From Actinokineospora bangkokensis (lineage in GTDB: Bacteria; Actinomycetota; Actinomycetes; Mycobacteriales; Pseudonocardiaceae), in contig NZ_MKQR01000007.1 of assembly GCF_001940455.1 (NCBI RefSeq), positions 333,378-397,377 of the forward strand: DNA of 64,000 nt, given 5' to 3'. Shown here piece after piece: positions 51,390-60,063 of this stretch (position 1 is its first letter; every line of letters starts with the position of its first letter). The notes under the pieces were generated by a model that saw nothing but the letters and a program-made list of their open reading frames with translations, was not told where the DNA came from and ran no database searches. The translations under genes were made by a program, and so were the position numbers.

Positions 51390-51941
51390 TCAGTCCGGGG
51401 TGGACGGTGCCGCGAGCGGTGCCAGCCACGCGTCGAACACCGCCGCCGTCCTGGCCGGGTCGGCGGTGGTGAGCGGCGCGAGGTCGAGGAAGTGCCGCGC
51501 GATGGTGAGCCCGAGGATGCTGGAGACGATGACGGCGGCGCGCAGTTCGCCGTCGTCATCGGGCATCGCGCCTGCCAGCACCGATGCCCGTTCCTGGAGG
51601 TAGTCCCGCATCACCGAGGTGGCCTCCGGTGAGGTGAGCATCGACCGCATCAGCGCCCGGGTGGCGGGGGGCAGGTCGCGCATGCGCGCGTCCAGCACCT
51701 CGCCCAGGTGGCCCGCGACGTCGTCGGCCCGCAGTTCCGCGACCGGGCGGACGGCGAGGGCGAACAGCTCCTGCTTCGAGCCGTAGTGCTGGAGCACCAG
51801 CGACGGGTCGACGCCCGCGCGCCGGGCGATGGAGCGCACCGTCGCGCTCTCGCCCCGCTCACCGAACTCGGCCCGGGCCGCTTCGAGGATCTTGGCCGCG
51901 GTCGCCGCGCGCCGCTCGGCCCTGGTTCGTCCCTGTTCCAC
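51390..51941 (-). CDS. TetR-family regulator of the SDR cluster
   Basis: A 183-residue repressor. HTH: AAKILEAARAEFGERGESATVRSIARRAGVDPSLVLQHYGSKQELFALA. The C-terminal domain (TRALMRSMLTSPEATSVMRDYLQERASVLAG) resembles TetR_C of the AcrR-like group. It is divergent from the SDR gene, with 85 bases between them containing an inverted repeat. It starts one base after the end of the large exported protein gene on the other strand. Confidence 0.9.
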   Translation of the reverse strand: MEQGRTRAERRAATAAKILEAARAEFGERGESATVRSIARRAGVDPSLVLQHYGSKQELFALAVRPVAELRADDVAGHLGEVLDARMRDLPPATRALMRSMLTSPEATSVMRDYLQERASVLAGAMPDDDGELRAAVIVSSILGLTIARHFLDLAPLTTADPARTAAVFDAWLAPLAAPSTPD

Positions 51942-51959
51942 GAATCACACTCTACAAGC

Positions 51960-51989
51960 GTTGAGCGAATCGTGCTACGTTGGCTCAAC
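51960..51989. promoter_or_regulatory. Candidate TetR operator
   Basis: Inverted repeat GTTGAGC...GCTCAAC with a 16-base spacer, in the gap between the TetR and SDR genes. A partial direct repeat (TTGAGCGAA, ATGAGCGAA) continues to about 52003. Position fits a shared operator. Confidence 0.55.
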
Positions 51990-52026
51990 AAGTGATGAGC
52001 GAAAGTGGAGCCAGGAGGAAGCGCCG

Positions 52027-52731
52027 ATGAACACCACTGCTGTCCAGGACGTCTTGGTCGTGGGGGCCTCGCGGGGGCTAGGGGAGGCCTTGGTCGAGGA
52101 GTACGCGGGCCGCGGGGCGCACGTCGTGGCGACGGTGCGCGATGACCGTCCCTCGCCGCTGCTGGACTTCGCGGGCCGCAACCCGGGGTCGGTCGAGGTC
52201 GAGCACGTCGACATCACCGACCGGGAGCGGCTGGCGGGGCTGCGCGACCGCCTGTCCGCGCGGCGGTTCGACCTGCTCTGGGTCGTGGCGGGGGTGTCCC
52301 TGGCCGACCAGCAGGCGGTCGGCGTGGACATCGCGGACGACGACTTCGACCTGATGATGCGCACCAACGTCCTGGGCGTGATGCGCGCGGTCGAGACCTT
52401 GCAGGACCTGGTCGACCCCGAGGGCACCATCGCCGTCATGTCCTCCGGGCAGGGCAGCGTCGCGGACAACACCAAGGGCGGCTTCGAGGTCTACCGGGCG
52501 ACCAAGTCCGCGCTCAACCAGATGTTCCGCAGCTACGCGGTGCGCCACCGCGACGACCGGCGCGCGCTGCTGCTCATGGCCCCGGGCTGGGTCAAGACCG
52601 AACTCGGCGGGCCGAACGCGGTCCTGGGCATCGAGGACAGCATCCCGCCACTGGTGGACGCGGTCGACGCCGAGCGCGGCACCCCCGGGCTGCGCTACCT
52701 CGACCGGTTCGGCAAGGCGGTGAACTGGTGA
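52027..52731 (+). CDS. Short-chain dehydrogenase/reductase
   Basis: A 234-residue classical SDR. The nucleotide loop is VVGASRGLGEAL (G13-G19), the NAG-like segment is VVAGVS, and the catalytic dyad is Y156 and K160 in EVYRATKSA, with the serine in VMSSGQGS. It likely oxidises or reduces an alcohol/ketone in the degradation of an aromatic or cyclic compound. ATG at 52027 follows AGGAGG. The stop overlaps the amidohydrolase start (GTGA). Confidence 0.9.
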   Translation: MNTTAVQDVLVVGASRGLGEALVEEYAGRGAHVVATVRDDRPSPLLDFAGRNPGSVEVEHVDITDRERLAGLRDRLSARRFDLLWVVAGVSLADQQAVGVDIADDDFDLMMRTNVLGVMRAVETLQDLVDPEGTIAVMSSGQGSVADNTKGGFEVYRATKSALNQMFRSYAVRHRDDRRALLLMAPGWVKTELGGPNAVLGIEDSIPPLVDAVDAERGTPGLRYLDRFGKAVNW

Positions 52732-53726
52732 CCCTTATCGGCATCGAGGAGCACTGGGCGCTCGACCGCGTCGACCGCGCCCTGCGCGCGCTCCCGCCGG
52801 GGCGCGTCGACGACAGCCTCGTCCTCAACGAGCACGGCGACGCGGGCCCCCGGCTGCACGACCTCGGCGCCCTGCGGACCGGCGTGATGGACCAGCAGGG
52901 GGTCGACGTCCACATCCTCTCCCTCGCCCCGCCCGGCGCCCAGGTCGCCTCGCCCGCCGAGGCGGTGGCGCTGAGCCGCGAGGCCAACGACGTGGCCGCC
53001 GACGCGGTCCGGGCGAACCCGCACCGCTTCCGCGCCATGGCGACGCTGCCGCTGGCCGATCCGACGGCCGCGGCGGGCGAGCTCGAACGCGCCGCGGCGC
53101 TCGGGCTCACCGGCGTGATGGTCTACGGCCGGGTCGGTGACGTGCCGCTCGACGACCCGCGCTTCGACGACGTGTGGGCGGTCGCGGAGCGCTTGCGCCA
53201 GCCGGTGTTCCTCCACCCGCAGATCCCGCCGGACGCCGTGCGCCGGGCCGCTTACGACGGCCTCGGTGACCCGGTGGACCTGGCCCTGGCCACGTTCGGC
53301 TGGGGCTGGCACCTCGAAGCCGGGACCGCGGCCCTGCGCCTGATGGCCGCGGGCACCCTCGACCGGTACCCGCACCTGCGCCTCGTCCTCGGCCACTGGG
53401 GCGAGCTGCTGCTGTTCTGGCACCGGCGGGCGGACAGCGTGGCGAGGGTGGCGGGCCTGGACCGGAGCATCACCGAGTACCTGCGGCAGAACGTGTGGAT
53501 CACCGCGTCCGGCATGCTCGACCCCGCGCTGCTCGACCACGCCCTGAGCGTGACCACGCCCGACCGGCTCCTGTTCTCCACCGACTACCCCTTCCAGGCG
53601 CCGACGCGGCAGGACATCGACCGGTTCCTGCGCGCCTTCCCGGACGACGCCTCCCGGGATGCCTTCACCTCGACCAACGCCCGCCGCCTCTACCTCGAGG
53701 ACGCCCGGGTGGGGGCGTCGGAATAG
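52728..53726 (+). CDS. Amidohydrolase-2 family decarboxylase/hydrolase
   Basis: A 332-residue metal-dependent TIM-barrel protein of the amidohydrolase-2 group that includes gamma-resorcylate and 5-carboxyvanillate decarboxylases. Metal ligands are likely in GIEEHW (E7/E8 and H9), H163 in FLHPQIPP, H223 in LGHWGELL and D286 in FSTDYPF. HILSLAPPGAQ and RFRAMATLPLADP are further signatures. The GTG overlaps the SDR stop. Decarboxylation of a hydroxyaromatic acid is the likely chemistry. Confidence 0.87.
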   Translation: MTLIGIEEHWALDRVDRALRALPPGRVDDSLVLNEHGDAGPRLHDLGALRTGVMDQQGVDVHILSLAPPGAQVASPAEAVALSREANDVAADAVRANPHRFRAMATLPLADPTAAAGELERAAALGLTGVMVYGRVGDVPLDDPRFDDVWAVAERLRQPVFLHPQIPPDAVRRAAYDGLGDPVDLALATFGWGWHLEAGTAALRLMAAGTLDRYPHLRLVLGHWGELLLFWHRRADSVARVAGLDRSITEYLRQNVWITASGMLDPALLDHALSVTTPDRLLFSTDYPFQAPTRQDIDRFLRAFPDDASRDAFTSTNARRLYLEDARVGASE

Positions 53727-53727
53727 T

Positions 53728-53746
53728 TGTATACTTGCTGTATACA
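53728..53746. promoter_or_regulatory. GntR (FCD) operator candidate
   Basis: TGTATAC-TTGCT-GTATACA, perfect 7-bp arms with a 5-base spacer, 20 bases before the CMD gene. TGTATACA-type sites are typical for FCD-class GntR proteins; the GntR gene lies at 54400. Confidence 0.72.
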
Positions 53747-53766
53747 GCTCACGAGAGAGGTGGACC

Positions 53767-54339
53767 ATGGGACGTCCGACGCCCTACGCGACGCAGGTGA
53801 CCGTGCCGATGCCCGACGAGGACTCCACCCGGGCCGTGATCGGTGACTCCTACGACCCCGCGACGGCGCTCAACGTCGTGCGGATGTTCGCCGGGACCGA
53901 GGAGTTCTACCCGGCGCTGATCGGCATGGTGCAGGCGGTGTTCGGCACGCCGGACATCTCCGCCCCGCACCGCGAGGTGATCATCCTGCGGGCGGCGGCG
54001 GTGCTCAACGTGCCCTACGAGTGGCAGGCCAACGAGCAGATGGCGCACAACGCGGGACTGACGAGCGCGCAGGTCGACGCGCTGGCCGCGGACGGGCCGG
54101 TGACCGGCCTCGACCCCGAGCCCGCGCTGCTGGCCACCGCCACGGACGAGATGCTGACGACCGGCACCCTCACCGACCCGACGCTCCAGTCCCTGCTCGA
54201 CGCCTTCGGCGCGGTGGTCACGCGCAAGTACATCGCCACGATCGCGTGGTTCAGCATGCTCAGCCTGTTCCTCAACGCCACGCGCGTGCCGCTGGAGACC
54301 ACCGACAAGATCGGTGACCGGGTCAGCCCCTTGGGGTAG
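53767..54339 (+). CDS. Carboxymuconolactone decarboxylase-family protein
   Basis: A 190-residue helical CMD/AhpD-like protein. The core reads FGTPDISAPHREVIILRAAAVLNVPYEWQANEQMAHNAGLTSAQVDAL. It has no cysteine, so the AhpD redox CxxC is absent and it belongs to the CMD-like side, where E and H in the YEWQANEQMAHNAG stretch are expected to act. ATG at 53767 follows GAGAGAGG. It is probably part of the SDR-amidohydrolase pathway with its own promoter under the GntR site. Confidence 0.85.
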   Translation: MGRPTPYATQVTVPMPDEDSTRAVIGDSYDPATALNVVRMFAGTEEFYPALIGMVQAVFGTPDISAPHREVIILRAAAVLNVPYEWQANEQMAHNAGLTSAQVDALAADGPVTGLDPEPALLATATDEMLTTGTLTDPTLQSLLDAFGAVVTRKYIATIAWFSMLSLFLNATRVPLETTDKIGDRVSPLG

Positions 54340-54399
54340 GCCGTGTCCGCGCGAGGGGCGGGTCGGGGCCGCCGCGCCCCACCGCCTAACGTCCGGGGC

Positions 54400-55089
54400 A
54401 TGGCGACACGCGGGATCGACGTCTACTCGGCGCTGCTGGCCGACATCACCTCGTGGCAGCTGCCGCCGGGCGACCCGCTGCGCGAAGAGGAACTAGCCGC
54501 TCGCCTGGGCGTCTCGCGCACCCCGGTGCGCGAGGCCCTGGCGCGGCTGCGCGCCGACGGCCTCGTCGAGCAGCGCTCCGGCCAGATCGCCACCGTGTCG
54601 GCCGTGGGCGTGGACGCCACCATCGCCGTGTACCAGGCGCGCGACGCCCTGGAGACCTACGCCGTCCAGCTCGCCGCGCTGTCGCCGCAGCGCACGCTGT
54701 TCGCCCCGCTGGCGGACGACTACGCCCGCTTCGCCGACGACGCGCAGGACCCGGACCGCTCGGTCGACCGCCTGTACGGGATCTCGGACGCGTTCGACCA
54801 GGCCCTGCTGCGCGCCGTGCCGAACCCCCACCTGCTCGGCCCGCTGCAAGCCACTCGCGCACTCCTGCTGCGCCTGCGGCGACTGTCCTCTGCGGACCCG
54901 TCCCGGATGACGACCGCCGCGCGCCACCGCGCCGAGGAGTGCCGCGCCATCGCGGCGGGCGACGCGGGCGAGGCGGGCCGGATCAGCCACGACCGCATCC
55001 AGTCCTCCCTCCAGCACATGGTCACCACCCTGCTCGCGGGCCGCGCGGCCGACCTCGTGCCCCCGGCGCTGCACCTCACCGAGCCCTGA
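54400..55089 (+). CDS. GntR-family (FCD) regulator of the catabolic cluster
   Basis: A 229-residue GntR protein. HTH: VYSALLADITSWQLPPGDPLREEELAARLGVSRTPVREALARLRADGLVEQRSGQIATVSAV. The FCD domain follows with YGISDAFDQALLRAVPNPHLL and the C-terminal RISHDRIQSSLQHMVTTL. ATG at 54400. It most likely controls the cluster through the TGTATAC dyad at 53728. Confidence 0.88.
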   Translation: MATRGIDVYSALLADITSWQLPPGDPLREEELAARLGVSRTPVREALARLRADGLVEQRSGQIATVSAVGVDATIAVYQARDALETYAVQLAALSPQRTLFAPLADDYARFADDAQDPDRSVDRLYGISDAFDQALLRAVPNPHLLGPLQATRALLLRLRRLSSADPSRMTTAARHRAEECRAIAAGDAGEAGRISHDRIQSSLQHMVTTLLAGRAADLVPPALHLTEP

Positions 55090-55254
55090 CCAGGCCTGGG
55101 CGGCTCCACCGCGAACCACCGCACACCAGATGAGATGGAGCACATTCCGGTCGAGGCCGTGACGTTCGCGCCGCTGCTGTGTCCCACCAGTGTTGGAACG
55201 CCTCACCCCGACCGTGCGGATCGGGACCGCGCAGATCCTGGCAAGGAGGACACC

Positions 55255-55509
55255 ATGACCCCGGCGAACCTGGGCCTGCTCACCCACGTCGTGCTCGGTT
55301 TCACCGTTGTCTTCGGCGGGCTGGGTGCCGTCCTGATCGTGCTGTTCTTCAGCGCTGTCGCCACCGGCGGCACCGGGGCGGGAGCGTTCCGCAGGCGCGA
55401 GCGCCTGCGTTCCCGCAGGCTGGGCCTGCGCGCTTCGCGGCTCGGGCCGCCGCCCACCGGCGGGCTCGGCGGGACCCGGGTCCGGCGCGACGACCGTCGA
55501 CCGACCTGA
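55255..55509 (+). CDS. Small membrane protein
   Basis: An 84-residue protein with one hydrophobic helix ([26 protein letters not shown]) and a strongly basic, Arg/Gly-rich tail ([17 protein letters not shown]). ATG at 55255 follows AAGGAGGA. The tail may bind nucleic acid or phospholipid heads. No family recognised. Confidence 0.65.
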   Translation: MTPANLGLLTHVVLGFTVVFGGLGAVLIVLFFSAVATGGTGAGAFRRRERLRSRRLGLRASRLGPPPTGGLGGTRVRRDDRRPT

Positions 55510-55526
55510 TCCGCGGAGAGATCCCC

Positions 55527-55913
55527 GTGCCTTCCCGTTCCCCAGCACCGCAGCCCAAGACGTGCCAGTCGTGCGGGCGGTCGATCGAGTGGCGCAAGAA
55601 GTGGGAGCGCGACTGGGACAGCGTCCGCTACTGCTCCACCGCGTGCCGCAAGCGCGGCGTGACCCAGGTCGACCGGCAACTCGAAGACGCGATCCTGGAC
55701 CTGCTGGCGCGGAGTCCCGCCTCCGCCGCGGTCAGCCCGTCCGACGCGGCGCGCGTGGTCGCAGGCGACGACGGGTGGCAGGACCTGGTGGAGCCTGCGC
55801 GCCGGGCCGCTCGCCGGTTGGTCGAGCGGGACCAAGTGGAGATCGTCCAGCACGGCAGGGTGGTCGACCCGTCGACGGCGCGCGGGCCGATCCACATCCG
55901 GCGCGCCCGCTGA
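55527..55913 (+). CDS. DUF2256-DUF3253 fusion protein
   Basis: A 128-residue protein. Residues 9-44 match DUF2256: [33 protein letters not shown], a four-cysteine zinc-knuckle. Residues about 48-125 match DUF3253, a winged-helix-like fold: [29 protein letters not shown] and [35 protein letters not shown]. The two families usually occur as separate or fused small proteins in actinobacteria; function unknown, DNA or RNA binding likely. GTG at 55527 follows GGAGAG. Confidence 0.85.
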   Translation: MPSRSPAPQPKTCQSCGRSIEWRKKWERDWDSVRYCSTACRKRGVTQVDRQLEDAILDLLARSPASAAVSPSDAARVVAGDDGWQDLVEPARRAARRLVERDQVEIVQHGRVVDPSTARGPIHIRRAR

Positions 55914-55947
55914 CCCGGACGGCGGGTCGGCGGGCGCTCGGGACGCG

Positions 55948-56925
55948 TCAGGGGCGCAGGAGGACCTTGCCGCGGCGGCCGGGTGCGGTGTTCGCCCGGG
56001 CGGCGTCGCTGATCTCCGCCAGCGGGTAGACGTGCTCGACGGGCAGGGTGAGCGCGCCGGAGGCGATGCCCTCGACCAGCTCGCCCAGCAGGGCGGCCCG
56101 CTTGTCGGCGGCCATGGCCGGGAAGACCTTGCTGCCCCAGAAGCCGGTGATGGTGAGCTGCTTGAAGATCACCTCTCCCGAGGGGATCTGGAGCGTGGGG
56201 GAGTGCATGGCGCCGAACACCACCAGCGCGCCGTCCTCGGCCAGCAGCGAGACGAGGTCGCCCGCCGCGGCGCCGCCGACCGAGTCGACCGCCGCCTTGA
56301 GCGGGGCGTCGCCGACGACCTCGCGGACCCGGTCGCGCCAGCCGTCGTCGTCGGTGGCGACGACGTCGTCGATGCCCTGCTCGCGCAGCTCGGCCACCCC
56401 CTCCGCGCGGCGCACGAGGCCCAGGACGCGGATGCCGCGGGCCGCGGCGAGCTGGGCGACGAGCCTGCCGACGGCGCCGTTGGCGGCGTTCTGGACGAAC
56501 CAGTCGCCCGCGGCCAGGCCGAGCGAGTCGAGCAGCGCGATGGCGGAGAAGGGCATCGACACCAGCTGGCTGGCGGCCTCGTCCCCGATGGCGTCGGGCA
56601 CCGGGATCAGCGCGCGGGCGGGCGCCACCACCAGCTCGGCCCACGCGCCGAAGGTGCCGCCGGAGGCGACCCGCTGGCCGACCGCGAGACCGTCCACGCC
56701 CGCGCCGAGCGCCTCGACGACGCCGACCAGCTCGGTGCCGGAGCGCGCGGGCAGCTCGGGCTTGAAGCCGTAGTCGCCGCGCACGGTCCACAGGTCGTGG
56801 TTGTGGATGGGGGACAGCAGCACCCGCACCAGGGCCTGACCGGGACCGGGCTGGGGGTCGGGCACCTCCTGCACGGCGAGGACCTCGGCCGGGTCACCGA
56901 ACTTCTGCTGGACCAGTGCGCGCAT
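55948..56925 (-). CDS. Zinc-independent NADPH:quinone oxidoreductase
   Basis: A 325-residue MDR protein. It shows MRALVQQKFGDPAEVLAVQEV, LLSPIHNHDLWTVRG, ARSGTELVGVVEALGAGVDG, and a Rossmann segment in NAANGAVGRLVAQLAAARGIRVLGLVRRAEGV. The HNHD segment near residue 42 resembles the substrate pocket of the 2-haloacrylate or enoyl reductases. ATG at 56925. It is convergent with the DUF2256 gene. Confidence 0.88.
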   Translation of the reverse strand: MRALVQQKFGDPAEVLAVQEVPDPQPGPGQALVRVLLSPIHNHDLWTVRGDYGFKPELPARSGTELVGVVEALGAGVDGLAVGQRVASGGTFGAWAELVVAPARALIPVPDAIGDEAASQLVSMPFSAIALLDSLGLAAGDWFVQNAANGAVGRLVAQLAAARGIRVLGLVRRAEGVAELREQGIDDVVATDDDGWRDRVREVVGDAPLKAAVDSVGGAAAGDLVSLLAEDGALVVFGAMHSPTLQIPSGEVIFKQLTITGFWGSKVFPAMAADKRAALLGELVEGIASGALTLPVEHVYPLAEISDAARANTAPGRRGKVLLRP

Positions 56926-57015
56926 GACGTGCCTTTCGTGGTGCGGGTGCCGCCGGGAGCCCCGGTGGGCGTGCCCCCCAGCCTGCCCCACGCCGGGTCG
57001 AGGCGGCGGCGGGCG

Positions 57016-57807
57016 TCACGCGGTCCGGTGACGGCGCACGGCGACGGCCGCGTAGCCGACGATCGCCACCGCCAGGACCAGCGCGGTGAGCGCGGCGGAG
57101 GTGACCACGCCCCACTGCTCGACGACGATGGCGATCAAGCCCCACGCCACCGCCGCGGCGTACGCGACCGTGCCCGCGACCGGCCCGCGCGAGCTGGACC
57201 GGACCACCGCGACCGCGACCGCGGTGGCGACCAGCAGCAGCACGATCCCGGGCACGGCGCCCGCCTGGCCGCTGCCGGACAGCCCGGTCGAGACGAGCGT
57301 GTTGGCGAAGCCGACGAACGTGGCCGCGGTGAGCCAGCCCGCGACCAGCCCGTGGGCGGTGCCGACCAGGCCGCCGACCGGGCGGTCCCGCGGGTCGGCC
57401 GCCGCCTGGAGCCGGACGAGGGCCAGGACCGCCGTCACCGCGCCGACGACGATCACCACCTGCGCCAGGGTGAACAGCCGCTGGGGGAAGAGCAGCACCC
57501 AGACCGCGTTGCAGGCGTAGGCGACCGCGATCAACCAGCCGCTCGCGCGCAGGGCGGGTCTGCCCATGACCGAGGGTCGCAGGGACACCGCGGCGGCCAC
57601 CAGCGACACCAGGAAGATCAACCCCCAGATGGCGAAGGCGTAGCCCGCGGGCAGGATCGCCGAGACGTCCTCCCGGGCGACACCGCCCACCGACTGCCCG
57701 AAGAACGACGAGGTCACGACCTGGGCGATGGCGGCCAGCAGCACCACGACCTGCCTCGTGCGGTCGGCGGCGGTGGCGCGAATTGATTCATTCACTGAGA
57801 TATTCAT
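57016..57807 (-). CDS. TspO/MBR-like tryptophan-rich membrane protein
   Basis: A 263-residue integral membrane protein with about seven segments, longer than the 160-residue TspO but sharing its hallmark ILPAGYAFAIWGLIFLVSL, plus CNAVWVLLFPQRLFTLAQ. TspO proteins bind porphyrins and affect tetrapyrrole export or degradation. Only 22 bases separate it from the divergent MarR gene, so their promoters overlap and MarR control is likely. Confidence 0.75.
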   Translation of the reverse strand: MNISVNESIRATAADRTRQVVVLLAAIAQVVTSSFFGQSVGGVAREDVSAILPAGYAFAIWGLIFLVSLVAAAVSLRPSVMGRPALRASGWLIAVAYACNAVWVLLFPQRLFTLAQVVIVVGAVTAVLALVRLQAAADPRDRPVGGLVGTAHGLVAGWLTAATFVGFANTLVSTGLSGSGQAGAVPGIVLLLVATAVAVAVVRSSSRGPVAGTVAYAAAVAWGLIAIVVEQWGVVTSAALTALVLAVAIVGYAAVAVRRHRTA

Positions 57808-57829
57808 GGGATGAGGCTAAGCTGGCCCG

Positions 57830-58327
57830 GTGACCGCCCGCAACTCGACGACCCGCCGCATCGGCCTGCTCCTGCGGACCTACGGGCTGCTCGGCCTGCG
57901 CCTGGGGGAGACGATCTCCGGCCGCCTCGGCATGGAGCACGTCGACATGCGCGCGCTGACCCTGATCGGCCAAGCCCAGCAGGACGGCGCCCCCACCACC
58001 GTCAGCGACCTGCGCCAGCGCCTCGGCCTGTCCTCCGGCGGCACCACCCTCGTCCTGGACCGGCTCGAACGGCTGGGCCACGTCCGCAGGGTCCGCGACC
58101 ACCGCGACCGCCGCGTCGTGCGCCTGGAGGTCACCACCGAGGGCACCAGGACCGGCCACCGCTACTTCGGCGGGCTCGCCACCCGCCTGGCCGCCGTGGG
58201 CGAGGACTTCACCGAGGACGAACTGGCCACCGTGCACCGCTTCCTGGAAGCCGTGGTCGACATGACCAGCGCCCACCTGGACGACGTCCTCGCTGACGCG
58301 GGCGCGGGTCCCGGCGACGCCCGCTGA
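57830..58327 (+). CDS. MarR-family regulator divergent from the TspO-like gene
   Basis: A 165-residue MarR protein: VDMRALTLIGQAQQDGAPTTVSDLRQRLGLSSGGTTLVLDRLERLGHVRRVRDHRDRRVVRLEVTTEGTRTG. It contains no cysteine. GTG at 57830 is 22 bases from the start codon of the divergent membrane-protein gene, so one operator must serve both; I see no clear palindrome in so short a gap, and the site may lie inside the coding ends. Confidence 0.88.
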   Translation: MTARNSTTRRIGLLLRTYGLLGLRLGETISGRLGMEHVDMRALTLIGQAQQDGAPTTVSDLRQRLGLSSGGTTLVLDRLERLGHVRRVRDHRDRRVVRLEVTTEGTRTGHRYFGGLATRLAAVGEDFTEDELATVHRFLEAVVDMTSAHLDDVLADAGAGPGDAR

Positions 58328-58339
58328 CCGGCCGCGCGC

Positions 58340-59062
58340 TCACCCCGCCACGGGGACGCACTCGGTGAGCAGGTCGACGACGTCGCGCCAGGCCCGCTGC
58401 GCGTGCCGCGGGTGGTGGCCGACGCCGGGCAGGGTGGCGTGGTCGACCGCCGGGTGGTGGAAGGCGTGCAGCGCGCCGCCGTAGACCACCAGGCGCCAGT
58501 CGACGCCCGCGGCCTGCATCTCGGCGGTGAACGCCTCCCGCTGCGCGGGCGGCATGATCGGGTCGTCGGACCCGACACCGGCCCACACCGGGCAGCGGAT
58601 GCGGGCGGCCTCGCCCGGCCTGCCCGTGGTCACGGCGTTGACCGTCCCGATCGCGCGCAGGTCGACGCCGTCGCGGCCGAGTTCGAGCCCGATGGCGCCC
58701 CCGGTGCCGTAGCCGATGGCGGCGATCCGGTCGGGGTCGCTGCGCGGTTCGGCGCGCAGCACCGCGAGGGCGGCGTGGCCGATGTCCCGCATCCGGTCGG
58801 GGTCGGCCAGCAGCGGCAGGCAGCGGGCCAGCATCTCGTCGGGGTCGGCCAGGTAGCGCCCGCCGTGCAGGTCGAAGGCCAGCGCCACGTACCCCAACCC
58901 CGCGAGCGCGTCGGCCCGGCGGCGCTCGACGTCGCTGAGCCCGGTGCCCTCCGGTCCGACCAGCACCGCGGGTCGGCGGTCGACGCCTGCCGGGAGCGCG
59001 AGGTGCCCCACCATCGTCAGGCCGTCGGCCGTGTATCGGACCTCGCGCGTGGTGATCCCCAT
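58340..59062 (-). CDS. Dienelactone hydrolase-like protein lacking the nucleophile
   Basis: A 240-residue alpha/beta-hydrolase of the dienelactone hydrolase family: RPAVLVGPEGTGLSDVERRRADALAGLGYVALAFDLHGG, then AAIGYGTGGAIGLELG, where the usual catalytic cysteine of GYCFGG is glycine (GYGTGG). The other triad members are kept: the acid in GVGSDDPIMP and the histidine in LHAFHHP. Loss of the nucleophile suggests an inactive or differently acting protein. The codon reads GGC directly, so sequencing error would need two changes. Confidence 0.82.
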   Translation of the reverse strand: MGITTREVRYTADGLTMVGHLALPAGVDRRPAVLVGPEGTGLSDVERRRADALAGLGYVALAFDLHGGRYLADPDEMLARCLPLLADPDRMRDIGHAALAVLRAEPRSDPDRIAAIGYGTGGAIGLELGRDGVDLRAIGTVNAVTTGRPGEAARIRCPVWAGVGSDDPIMPPAQREAFTAEMQAAGVDWRLVVYGGALHAFHHPAVDHATLPGVGHHPRHAQRAWRDVVDLLTECVPVAG

Positions 59063-59129
59063 GGGCTCGACGCTAGCCGTGGTCGAGCCCGGTCGGACCG
59101 GGGTTCACAGCGAGCAGAACAGCGGGGGG

Positions 59130-59969
59130 TCAGGTGAGGTTGTCGATCAGGGTTTCGAGGTGGCGCTCGCCCTCGCGGGTCTGCGCGCCCGCGGCGAGGG
59201 CCGCTCGGCCGAGGCGGGCGGCGGCGGGGGTGCCGAAGAGGTCGTGGAGGAGGCGGTCGGCGGTGCGCAGCCCGTGGGCGGTCGAGGTGGCGGCGGCGTC
59301 GACGGCCTCGACCGCCGCGCGCGCGACACCCGGCGCGAGGGCGGCGATGCGGGCGGCGAGGGTGTCGACGACGTGGTCGAGCTCGGCGCCCGGGACGGCG
59401 CGGTTCACCCAGCCGATCCGCTCGGCGGTGACGGCGTCGACGAGCCCGGCGCCGAGGATGACCTCCAGCGCGCGGGCGCGGCCGAGCAGCCCGGGCAGGT
59501 AGGCGGTCGCGCCCGCGCCGGGGATGATGCCCATCCTGGCCTCCGGGTGGGCCAAGCCCGCGCGCTCGCGGGCGGCGAAGCGCATGTCCATCGCGGAGAG
59601 CAGTTCCGCGCCGCCCCCGCGGGCCACCCCGCGCAGCTTGGCGATGGTGATCTGCGGCAGCGCCCGCACGCGCTCGTGCAGGCGCATCATCGGGTTCAGC
59701 GCCGGGTCCTGCTCCGGGGCCGTGTCCAGCGCGGCGAACGCCACGGGGTCCTGCGCGATGCGCATGTCGCCGTGCGCGACGAAGAAGTCCGGGTCGGCGC
59801 TGTCGAAGACCACCACCCGCACCTCGGGGTCCCGCGCCACCGCGCCCGCGAACCGGTCCAGGTCGGTCATGAGGGCGGCGTCGAGCAGGTTGACGGGCGG
59901 GTTGTCGATCACGACGTGCGCCACGCCGCCCGCGGCGGAGACCCGCAGGGTCGAGTAGGTGTCGGTCAT
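59130..59969 (-). CDS. Enoyl-CoA hydratase/isomerase-family protein
   Basis: A 279-residue crotonase-fold protein. It has VAHVVIDNPPVNLLDAALMTDLDRFAGAV, VFDSADPDFFVAHGDM, LRGVARGGGAELLSAMDMRFA, where GGGAEL carries the oxyanion-hole glycine and a glutamate, and HPEARMGIIPGAGATAYLPGLLGRARALEVILGA, with the second glutamate E at the expected site. The motif RGGGAELLSAMD differs slightly from GGGxELAL, so substrate type is uncertain. It is divergent from an HxlR regulator with shared dyads. Confidence 0.87.
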   Translation of the reverse strand: MTDTYSTLRVSAAGGVAHVVIDNPPVNLLDAALMTDLDRFAGAVARDPEVRVVVFDSADPDFFVAHGDMRIAQDPVAFAALDTAPEQDPALNPMMRLHERVRALPQITIAKLRGVARGGGAELLSAMDMRFAARERAGLAHPEARMGIIPGAGATAYLPGLLGRARALEVILGAGLVDAVTAERIGWVNRAVPGAELDHVVDTLAARIAALAPGVARAAVEAVDAAATSTAHGLRTADRLLHDLFGTPAAARLGRAALAAGAQTREGERHLETLIDNLT

Positions 59970-59992
59970 GGTGGCCTCCAGCCGGTCGGGAA

Positions 59993-60047
59993 CCAGGTAT
60001 CCGAGGTATATCTGATACCTTCCAGGTACTTCAACGAGACCAGGTAT
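59993..60047. promoter_or_regulatory. HxlR operator cluster
   Basis: Perfect inverted repeat AGGTAT-ATCTG-ATACCT at 60004-60020, flanked by further half-sites CCAGGTAT (59993-60000), CCAGGTAC (60022-60029) and CCAGGTAT (60040-60047). The GTAT..ATAC layout is typical of HxlR sites. It lies between the divergent hydratase and HxlR genes. Confidence 0.75.
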
Positions 60048-60063
60048 CGCCGAGGAGACCGCC

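Noticed and set aside
57808-57829. A MarR operator in the 22-base gap between the TspO-like and MarR genes
   Set aside because: No palindrome of useful length fits there.
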